Shown here: piece after piece, positions 25,148 to 31,059 of the stretch
Layout: the number at the start of each line of letters is the position of its first letter
How positions within the stretch are numbered: the first letter of the stretch is position 1
Origin: an uncultured Clostridia bacterium
Lineage (GTDB): Bacteria; Bacillota; Clostridia; TANB77; CAG-508
Assembly: GCA_944386775.1 (NCBI GenBank)
Contig: CALXCJ010000011.1
Span: 1-36,253, forward strand
DNA: 36,253 nucleotides
Direction of reading: 5' to 3'
Translations under genes and position numbers: made by a program
The notes under the pieces: model-generated
Databases searched by the model: none
What the model saw: only the letters and a program-made list of their open reading frames with translations
Told to the model about the DNA's origin: nothing

Positions 25148-25225
25148 AAGTGGGATTATAGAAAACGAAAGATACCATATCAAGAAAGATATTTTGAACA
25201 AGAGATTATTGAACGATTTATATAA
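25148..25225 (+). pseudogene. C-terminal relic resembling the pyrophosphatase tail
   Basis: An open stretch without a start codon ends in YQERYFEQEIIERFI, close to the C-terminus of the pyrophosphatase at 27293 (FQERYFKHEIIE). It is probably the leftover 3' end of a deleted paralogue. Confidence 0.45.
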
Positions 25226-25238
25226 ATTGTAGTATAAT
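25209..25238 (+). promoter_or_regulatory. Promoter of the DUF3791-DUF3990 cassette
   Basis: TTGAAC at 25209-25214, an 18-base spacer and TATAAT at 25233-25238, 35 bases before the first start. Confidence 0.65.
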
Positions 25239-25273
25239 AAAAATATATTATAAAAAAGATTTTGGAGGAAAAT

Positions 25274-25498
25274 ATGTCAAAACAAGAAAAAAATATAATT
25301 AATTATATAGTAATATGTATTAATGAATTTGCAAAGCAATGCAAAATTACAAGTAAAGAAGCATATTTGTATCTAAAAAATTTTAAAGGAATTGAATTTT
25401 TAAAAGATAATTATGAAGCAGAACATACAGTAGGATTAGATGATGCTATAGACGATTTAAAACAAGTATGTAGTAATAATGGAGGAGATATTAAATGA
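25274..25498 (+). CDS. DUF3791-like small protein
   Basis: A 74-aa helical protein with IINYIVICINEFAKQCKITSKEAYLYL and an acidic C-terminal EAEHTVGLDDAIDDL. This is the usual pattern of DUF3791 proteins, which are commonly encoded just before DUF3990 genes. GGAGG at 25264-25268 sets ATG 25274. Its stop codon overlaps the next start (ATGA), implying translational coupling. It may act as an antitoxin or specificity partner (inference). Confidence 0.7.
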   Translation: MSKQEKNIINYIVICINEFAKQCKITSKEAYLYLKNFKGIEFLKDNYEAEHTVGLDDAIDDLKQVCSNNGGDIK

Positions 25499-25990
25499 TA
25501 TTATATCATGGCTCAAATTTAAAAATTAACAAAATTGATTTATCAAAATGTAGACCATATAAGGATTTTGGAAAAGGTTTTTATTGTACAACAATAAAAA
25601 GACAAGCAGAATTTATGGCAGAAAGAGTGGTTAAAAGGCAAGGACGGAACAAAAACAGTAAATACATTTGAGTTAGATGAAAGTATTTTTAAAGACAAGG
25701 AATTAAATATTAAAAAGTTTAATAAACCATCTAAAGAATGGGCAAAATTTATATTAAATAATCGAGATAGAAATTACAAACTTCCAAACAGTAAAGAATG
25801 TAATATGGATAATAAATATGATTTAGTAATAGGACCAGTTGCAGATGATGATATTATCGTGTTATTTAGAACATATGTAAATGGATTAATTAATATAGAT
25901 ACATTGATAAAAGAACTTACATATAAAGAGTTAACAGACCAATATTCTTTTCATTCGGAAAAAGCACTAAAATATTTGAAAGGAGTATAA
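25495..25990 (+). CDS. DUF3990 protein, +1 shift at CGG
   Basis: A 164-aa protein of the DUF3990 family: N-terminal ILYHGSNL, then DFGKGFYCTT, a VNTFELDES strand, a WAKFILNNRDR helix, YDLVIGPVADDD and C-terminal SFHSEKALKYL. The YHG and GFY-T elements recall ADP-ribosyltransferase-like folds, so an ART-type toxin or effector is possible (inference). The frame changes at zero-frame CGG 25645-25647. Skipping C25645 reads Gln-Gly-Gly-Thr and continues uninterrupted to the stop at 25990. Without the shift only the N-terminal 50 residues plus about seven others would be made. The start overlaps the stop of the DUF3791 gene. Confidence 0.82.
25645..25648 (+). other. CGG +1 recoding site in the DUF3990 gene
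   Basis: Zero-frame GGA CGG AAC; the restoring reading is GGA (C) GGA ACA, giving Gly-Gly-Thr. Glycine conservation here is less certain than at the other sites. Confidence 0.7.
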
Positions 25991-25992
25991 AA

Positions 25993-26205
25993 ATGATATT
26001 AGAAAAATTAAATTATTTAGTAGAATGTATAACACAAGATTTAATTCAATATTTAATGGAAGATAATAATATAACAATGGAAGAAGCTATGGATATTGTT
26101 TATAATTCGAAAACATTTGAGCAATTAAATGATTTTGAAACACATTTATATTATGAATCCTCAAGTTATGTGTATGAATATTTAAAAGAAGAATTAAAAA
26201 AATAG
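25993..26205 (+). CDS. Small helical protein of the DUF3990 cassette
   Basis: A 70-aa acidic helical protein (LVECITQDLIQYLME, then ITMEEAMDIVYNSKTFEQL, then YESSSYVYEYLKEEL). I do not recognise a named family with confidence; the layout resembles small DUF3791-type partners. Its ATG lies two bases after the DUF3990 stop with AAAGGAG in front, so the three genes form one tightly coupled unit. It could be a second partner or antitoxin. Confidence 0.65.
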   Translation: MILEKLNYLVECITQDLIQYLMEDNNITMEEAMDIVYNSKTFEQLNDFETHLYYESSSYVYEYLKEELKK

Positions 26206-26215
26206 AGGTGAAAAT

Positions 26216-26596
26216 ATGGCATATAATTACAGATACACTTACAATAAATTAGTTAGAGACAAAATCCCAGAAGATATTGATAGTGAAACAGGCAGAAAGT
26301 GTAAATATAGAATTTTAGACGATGAAGAATATTTAAAAGAACTAAATAAAAAAGTTATAGAAGAAGCTAATGAGTTTATAGAAGAAAATAGTATAGAAGA
26401 ACTTGGAGATTTAATGGAAGTTATAAATGCAATAATGAAATTAAAAGGTTACAACAAAGAAGAAGTAAAAAAGGCTATGAAAGCCAAAGAAGAACGTAAA
26501 GGTGCATTTAATCAAAGAATTTTTTTAGAATATGTTGATGAGGAAAAAAGAAATCTAGAAGAGGAAAAAGAATTGAACAAAGATTTTAGAAAATGA
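26216..26596 (+). CDS. MazG-like / phosphoribosyl-ATP pyrophosphohydrolase-like protein
   Basis: A 126-aa all-alpha NTP pyrophosphatase-like protein. It has the family opening YNKLVRDKIPEDI, the metal-binding helix VIEEANEFIEE and the second acidic helix SIEELGDLMEVINAI. It then has an RKGAFNQRIFLEYV segment near the C-terminus. Members hydrolyse non-canonical or excess NTPs. It follows the DUF3990 cassette by 10 bases with a GAGGTG site and may be part of the same transcript. Confidence 0.85.
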   Translation: MAYNYRYTYNKLVRDKIPEDIDSETGRKCKYRILDDEEYLKELNKKVIEEANEFIEENSIEELGDLMEVINAIMKLKGYNKEEVKKAMKAKEERKGAFNQRIFLEYVDEEKRNLEEEKELNKDFRK

Positions 26597-26644
26597 TATT
26601 TTATGCTAATACAATATAAAACATAAAAAGCGAGGTTGTAAAAA

Positions 26645-27271
26645 ATGAAAGAAACCATAATATATTTAATTAGACACGCAGAAACTATTAACGAAAATGG
26701 AATTAGAAATACAAAAGAAACCTCCCAAATAATTAACGAAAAAGAAATATTATCTATACAAGGAGAAGAGCAATCTAAAATATTAAGCAAAAATACTGAG
26801 CTAAAAAATATTGACATCATTTGGTCAAGCAGTTTTGCAAGAGCAAAAGCCACAGCAAAATACATAGCAAATACAAACAAATTACCAATCAATTTAGATA
26901 ACAATTTAAGTGAAAGAAAACTAGGAAATCTAAAAGAACTAGGAGAGTTTATGAAAGACAAAAAAACAAAAGATCCTTCCCAAGAACAGCTATTAGACGT
27001 AAAATTTAAAACCTCTGGCGGAGAAAGTGCAGAAGATACAAGACAAAGAATGACAAAATTTTTTGATAAAATCTTAAAAGAGTATGAAGGAAAGAAAATA
27101 GCCGTAATAAGCCACGGAGGAGCAATAAAATTCTTCCTATTAAATTGGTGCAAAGTAAATGATGATGTAAAATTAGTATATGAAAATACAGTATTAGATA
27201 TAACATCTCCTTGTTTACTAAAAATGACATTTAGAAAAAATGAATTAGTAAATTTGAAACAAATAAAATAA
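26645..27271 (+). CDS. Histidine phosphatase family protein
   Basis: A 208-aa phosphoglycerate-mutase-like phosphatase. The phosphorylated histidine is in YLIRHAET, the second arginine region is WSSSFARAKATA, the conserved Glu is in LSERKLGNL, and the second catalytic histidine is in VISHGGAIKFFL. Such enzymes remove phosphate from small molecules or proteins; the substrate is unknown. The start has a weak GAGG site. The gene is complete, with all motifs in one frame and its CGG trinucleotides (GGC GGA, CAC GGA) straddling codons. Confidence 0.92.
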   Translation: MKETIIYLIRHAETINENGIRNTKETSQIINEKEILSIQGEEQSKILSKNTELKNIDIIWSSSFARAKATAKYIANTNKLPINLDNNLSERKLGNLKELGEFMKDKKTKDPSQEQLLDVKFKTSGGESAEDTRQRMTKFFDKILKEYEGKKIAVISHGGAIKFFLLNWCKVNDDVKLVYENTVLDITSPCLLKMTFRKNELVNLKQIK

Positions 27272-27292
27272 ATACGAGAAAGGACAAAATAA

Positions 27293-27637
27293 ATGAAAAA
27301 AGTAAGTTATAAAACCTTTCTAGGCAAAAAAGTAAAAGCAGTAATGGATAGACCAATGGGGTCAAAACACCCTAAATGGGGCTTCATATATCCAATAAAC
27401 TATGGATATATTCCAAATACAATAAGCGGAGATGGAGAAGAACTAGATGCATACATAATAGGAGTATTTGAACCAGTAAAAGAATATGAAGGAAAATGTA
27501 TAGCCGCAATACATAGATTAGATGAAGATGATGATAAACTAGTAATTGCACCAGAAGGAAAAACATATACTAAAGAACAAATTGAGGCATTGGTAGAATT
27601 TCAAGAAAGATATTTTAAACATGAGATTATTGAATAA
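27293..27637 (+). CDS. Inorganic pyrophosphatase-like protein (short form)
   Basis: A 114-aa protein with the family I pyrophosphatase core: HPKWGFIYPINYGYIPNT, then SGDGEELDAYIIGV, corresponding to the YP-x-N-Y-G and DG-D-x-x-D metal-binding motifs, then an acidic DEDDDKLV segment. It is shorter than E. coli Ppa (~175 aa), but short forms are common in Clostridia. Whether it hydrolyses pyrophosphate itself is uncertain. The tail FQERYFKHEIIE has a relic copy at 25148-25225. Confidence 0.8.
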   Translation: MKKVSYKTFLGKKVKAVMDRPMGSKHPKWGFIYPINYGYIPNTISGDGEELDAYIIGVFEPVKEYEGKCIAAIHRLDEDDDKLVIAPEGKTYTKEQIEALVEFQERYFKHEIIE

Positions 27638-27668
27638 ATACATATTATTTTAGGATTTTTTTATATTT

Positions 27669-27718
27669 AAAACAATGATATTGCTAAAATTTATATAAAT
27701 TTAAAACATCATTGTTTT
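27669..27718 (+). terminator. Long hairpin after the pyrophosphatase
   Basis: An 11-bp stem (AAAACAATGAT at 27669-27679, ATCATTGTTTT at 27708-27718) with an inner AT-rich dyad. The 3' arm ends in four T, followed by ATTTTAT. Confidence 0.75.
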
Positions 27719-27815
27719 ATTTTATAAGCTTTTAATATTTTATAAAAAGATTAAAAGGAATATGAATTTATTAAAAAATATGATAAAATAAGAAAAAATG
27801 CAAAGGAGTGATACT

Positions 27816-27932
27816 ATGAGTGAAAAAATATATACGATAGAATATATAGATAAAGCATTGAGATATACTGAAGGGTGCGATTTTCAATCATTTTCAAGTA
27901 ATGAGGAAAAAGTAGAGATATTAGAGAAATGA
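27816..27932 (+). CDS. Small hypothetical ORF, 38 aa
   Basis: A 38-codon frame (MSEKIYTIEYIDKALRYTEG at the N-terminus) with a good AAAGGAG site 8 bases upstream. It is not recognised. It sits in the 341-base gap between the pyrophosphatase and the HAD gene and may be a real microprotein or the start of a truncated gene. Confidence 0.45.
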   Translation: MSEKIYTIEYIDKALRYTEGCDFQSFSSNEEKVEILEK

Positions 27933-27978
27933 ATTAGTAGATTTGGAACAAATAAAATAGCGAGGAGAAAAATATTAT

Positions 27979-28641
27979 ATGAAATATAAATACATATTTT
28001 TTGATTGGGGATACACATTAATTAGCAAATTTGAAAATGTTGATGATAAAATAAATAATATATTAAAAAAATATAATTTAAAATGGGATGATATATTTAG
28101 AAAATGGAAAAACTATCAAATTCTAAACTCACTAGGAAGGGTTACAGAAAAAGAAATATATAAAGATTTATCATCAATTTTAAATATATCAGAAGAAGAT
28201 TTAGAAAAAATTGATATGTTATTATTAGAGTCCCATATTTTAGATGACGAGACAAAAGAAACTATTATTAAATTATACGAAAAAGGTTATTATTTAGGAA
28301 TTATAAGTAATAATTCCATTAGGAATGTTGAATATATTTTGAAACGTGAAGATATAAGAAAATATTTTAAAAAAGTAGTTATTTCAGAAGAAGTAAAAGA
28401 AAGAAAACCAAATTTAAAAGTATATATGAAATCATTTGAAGAAATCCCAAAAGAAGAATATAGTAAAATTGCATTTGTGAGTGATGAACTATTAGAAGAC
28501 TTACTAGGAGTAAAAATACTAGGAGTAAAAACTATATGGTATGAGCAAAATATAAATAATAAATGGAAGAAAAAAGAAGAAGTCTTAATAGAGCCAGATT
28601 ATAAAATAAAATCAATGAAAGAATTATTAAACATTTTTTAA
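27979..28641 (+). CDS. HAD family hydrolase
   Basis: A 220-aa haloacid dehalogenase-like phosphatase. Motif I is FFDWGYTLI, in which the nucleophile Asp is present but the usual second Asp (general acid) is Gly. Motif II is GIISNNS, motif III has Lys in KERKPNLKVY, and motif IV is FVSDELLEDLLG. A helical cap (residues ~20-85) lies between motifs I and II. The motif I variant FDWGxT is found in some HAD subfamilies and may alter the reaction. The substrate is unknown. GAGGAG precedes the ATG. Confidence 0.88.
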   Translation: MKYKYIFFDWGYTLISKFENVDDKINNILKKYNLKWDDIFRKWKNYQILNSLGRVTEKEIYKDLSSILNISEEDLEKIDMLLLESHILDDETKETIIKLYEKGYYLGIISNNSIRNVEYILKREDIRKYFKKVVISEEVKERKPNLKVYMKSFEEIPKEEYSKIAFVSDELLEDLLGVKILGVKTIWYEQNINNKWKKKEEVLIEPDYKIKSMKELLNIF

Positions 28642-28651
28642 TAATAGTAAT

Positions 28652-28703
28652 AAACCTCTAATCTAAAGCATAAAATTAAATAGCTTTAATCGGAGGTTTT
28701 TTT
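28652..28703 (+). promoter_or_regulatory. Terminator-like hairpin carrying the deacetylase ribosome binding site
   Basis: AAACCTC...AAAGC (28652-28669) pairs imperfectly with GCTTT...GGAGGTTT (28683-28699), and the 3' arm continues as a T run up to ATG 28704. The arm contains GGAGG (28692-28696), the only ribosome binding site of the deacetylase. The element can end the HAD transcript or mask translation of the next gene. Confidence 0.65.
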
Positions 28704-29469
28704 ATGTTCATAGTATTTAATAAAGAAAAAATATATACATATCTAATATCAATAATAACAGTCGTGTTACTATTTACAGTAGCATCAACCATAATAGGAA
28801 ACCAAACAATACAAGTCTCAGCACAAAATGAAAAACTTCTCCCAATCTACAAAGTGAATACCAACGAAAATAAAGTAGCACTAACACTAAACTGTGCCTG
28901 GAATGATTCAGACATAGATCAAATCCTAGAAATACTAAACAAATACAATATAAAACTAACATTCTTCATAGTAGGAGACTGGGCAGAAAAATATCCAGAA
29001 TCAGTAAAAAAAATATATGAAGCAGGTCATGAAATAGGAACACACTCAAACACACATCCACACGTAAACAACCTAACATATGAACAAAATATCGAAGAAA
29101 TAAAACAAGGAAGCGAAAAAATAAAAGCAATAACAAACCAAGAAGTAACACTATACAGAACCCCATATGGAGAATACAACAACACCGTAATAAAAGCCGC
29201 AAATGACCTAAAATACTACACAATACAATGGAGCCTAGACACTCTAGACTATACTGGACTTAACCGGTGAAGAAATGTGGAAAAGGTTAGATGCAAAAAT
29301 TGGAAATGGAGACATAATATTAATGCATAATGGAGCAAAACACACGGCAGATTCCTTAGAATATATAATAAAAAATATAAAAGAAAAAAATCTAGAGATA
29401 GTAAAGGTAAGCGACCTAATATATAAAGAAAATTACAAAATAGACATAAATGGAACACAAACAAAATAA
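28704..29469 (+). CDS. Polysaccharide deacetylase (PdaB-like), +1 shift at CGG
   Basis: An exported or membrane-anchored NodB-homology protein (hydrophobic N-terminus, residues ~12-35). Motifs are VALTLNCAWND (motif 1, where the usual Asp-Asp is changed so that Asn replaces the catalytic Asp), THSNTHPHVNN (motif 2 metal histidines), LYRTPYGEYN (motif 3) and, after the shift, DIILMHNG (motif 5). The frame breaks at zero-frame CGG 29265-29267, directly followed by TGA. Skipping C29265 gives YTGLN-GEEMWKRL with Gly188 where clostridial relatives have glycine, and a 254-aa product of normal length. The zero-frame product would lack the last 67 residues and motif 5. It likely acts on peptidoglycan or another surface glycan. 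Confidence 0.88.
29265..29268 (+). other. CGG +1 recoding site in the deacetylase gene
   Basis: Zero-frame AAC CGG TGA; the restoring reading is AAC (C) GGT GAA. Here CGG is followed immediately by an in-frame stop, the tightest context of the six. Confidence 0.77.
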
Positions 29470-29550
29470 AAAACAATGATATAAAAATAAATTGTATAAA
29501 AAAGAAATAATTGGAAATAATAATAAAAGAAAATAATTAGGAGTAAAAGC

Positions 29551-30042
29551 ATGCATTTTATTGGAATTATTTCTGAAGAAAAAGAATATAAAAACATAAA
29601 AAATGAATTAAAAGAAAGCATAACTTCTCAAAAACTGAATATAATTAATTTAAACGAACAAACAATAAAAAACTATTCAAACATAAAATTTAGCTCAATA
29701 ATAATATGTAAAGAAATAAAAAATCAAGAAACATATCTAGAAAATTTAAACAAAATTTTAAAAAATGCTAAGTACCTAATAATAAATTCAGACATCAAAA
29801 TAGAAAATCTAAAATTTGAAAACATTCTACTTAAAATCATAACATATGGATTTAACCAAAAAGCAACACTAACAATAACAAGTGTAAAAGAAGAAGAAAT
29901 ACTAATAGACCTGCAACGAGAAATAATATCAATAACAGGCAAAAAAATCGAAACAGGAGAAACAAAAATACAAATAGAAAAACAAGCAAAAATCTATGAT
30001 ACATTAATAATATTTTTAATAAAAACAATATATGAACTATAA
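29551..30042 (+). CDS. Hypothetical protein with a Mur-ligase-like C-terminal segment
   Basis: A 163-aa cytoplasmic protein. The C-terminal half (KIITYGFNQKATLTITSVKE, then LIDLQREII) resembles the YG-x-N-x-KAT region seen in Mur ligase-like proteins of Clostridia, but no ATP-binding P-loop is present. The N-terminal half alternates strands and helices in a Rossmann-like manner. Function is unknown. TAGGAG precedes the ATG. Confidence 0.6.
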   Translation: MHFIGIISEEKEYKNIKNELKESITSQKLNIINLNEQTIKNYSNIKFSSIIICKEIKNQETYLENLNKILKNAKYLIINSDIKIENLKFENILLKIITYGFNQKATLTITSVKEEEILIDLQREIISITGKKIETGETKIQIEKQAKIYDTLIIFLIKTIYEL

Positions 30043-30099
30043 ATAAAACAAACAAAACTGGAAAAATAAACATTTTTTTGAAAAAATCAACTTTTTATG

Positions 30100-30128
30100 T
30101 AGACAAAACCAAAAAAATGTAGTATAAT
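30100..30128 (+). promoter_or_regulatory. Promoter of the SSB-like gene
   Basis: TAGACA at 30100-30105, a 17-base spacer and TATAAT at 30123-30128. Confidence 0.7.
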
Positions 30129-30204
30129 TAAAAATGTATTAACAAAGAGAATGCAAAAAGACAAAATTACAACCAGAAAAAAATAAAATAGGGAGGAAAG
30201 AAAA

Positions 30205-30906
30205 TTGGATACAAATTATTTAGAAAACAACTACTTAACACTAGTTGGAAAAGTTACTGGAGAAAAAAAATTCAGTCATGAAATTTATGGAGAAAGATTT
30301 TACATCTTCAACCTAAGCATACCACGTCTAAGTGGAAACGCAGACATAATACCAATCACAGTATCAGAAAGACTAATCACAGAAAACATGTTAGAGGAAG
30401 GAAAAAAACTACTAGTAAAAGGACAATTCAGATCATACAACAGCTATGAAAACGAAAAAAACAAACTAATACTAACAGTATTTGCAAAAGACATACAAGA
30501 ACTAGAAAATAAAGAAGAAGAAAACGAAATTGCAAAAAAAGACACAATAACAAACGAAGTAGTACTAATAGGATATATATGCAAAAAACCTATCTATAGA
30601 CAAACACCATTTGGTAGAGAAATAGCAGACTTACTACTTGCAGTAAACAGAGCATACAACAAATCAGACTATATCCCAAGCATAGCATGGGGAAGAAACG
30701 CAAGATTCTGCCAAAACCTAGAAGTAGGAACAAGAGTAAAAGTAGTAGGAAGAGTTCAATCAAGAACATACGAAAAGAAATTCGAAGACGGAACACAAGA
30801 AACAAGAGTAGCCTACGAAGTATCAATTGGTAGCCTAGAAGTAATAGAAGAAAACCAAACAGAAAAACAAGAAGAAGAAGTTACCAATAACCAAGAAGCG
30901 GTATAA
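30205..30906 (+). CDS. Single-stranded DNA-binding-like protein with two OB folds
   Basis: A 233-aa protein starting at TTG 30205, supported by GGGAGG at 30191-30196. The N-terminal OB fold (LTLVGKVTGEKKFS through LILTVFAKDI) is followed by a linker rich in Glu. A second, more typical SSB-like OB fold follows: NEVVLIGYICKKPIYRQT, then IADLLLAVNRAYN, then VVGRVQSRTYEKKF, and an acidic tail. In Clostridia such two-OB proteins are annotated as SSB, but this is not the main replicative SSB layout. It probably binds single-stranded nucleic acid. It has its own promoter and terminator. Confidence 0.85.
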   Translation: MDTNYLENNYLTLVGKVTGEKKFSHEIYGERFYIFNLSIPRLSGNADIIPITVSERLITENMLEEGKKLLVKGQFRSYNSYENEKNKLILTVFAKDIQELENKEEENEIAKKDTITNEVVLIGYICKKPIYRQTPFGREIADLLLAVNRAYNKSDYIPSIAWGRNARFCQNLEVGTRVKVVGRVQSRTYEKKFEDGTQETRVAYEVSIGSLEVIEENQTEKQEEEVTNNQEAV

Positions 30907-30926
30907 TCTGAAATCAGCAGGATAAA

Positions 30927-30970
30927 CCAAAAATGAAGTAAAAGGAAAGCACCTTTTACTTCATTTTTGG
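30927..30970 (+). terminator. Intrinsic terminator of the SSB-like gene
   Basis: A 19-bp perfect stem (30927-30945 with 30952-30970) and a 6-base loop. The arm AAAAATGAAGTAAAAGG resembles the arm shared by the tuf and surface protein 1 terminators. Confidence 0.93.
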
Positions 30971-31059
30971 TCATTTTAAACAAAATAAAAGAAAGAGCTA
31001 GTTTTTTTACAATAATTCTGTTATAATTTAAGCATTAAAATAAAATTCGGAGGTTCAAA

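Noticed and set aside
1600..29270. Classical slippery-sequence frameshifting at the six sites
   Set aside because: The codons before CGG differ (ACC, GGT, CCT, GAG, GGA, AAC) and most cannot re-pair in the +1 frame. I see no common stem-loop or Shine-Dalgarno-like element upstream.
1278..29469. Reading the six broken genes as ordinary pseudogenes
   Set aside because: Each has a single lesion, always a zero-frame CGG, with no further stops or shifts, and the restored proteins keep their catalytic residues. Random decay would not give this pattern. A sequencing artefact is still possible and is listed as the main alternative.
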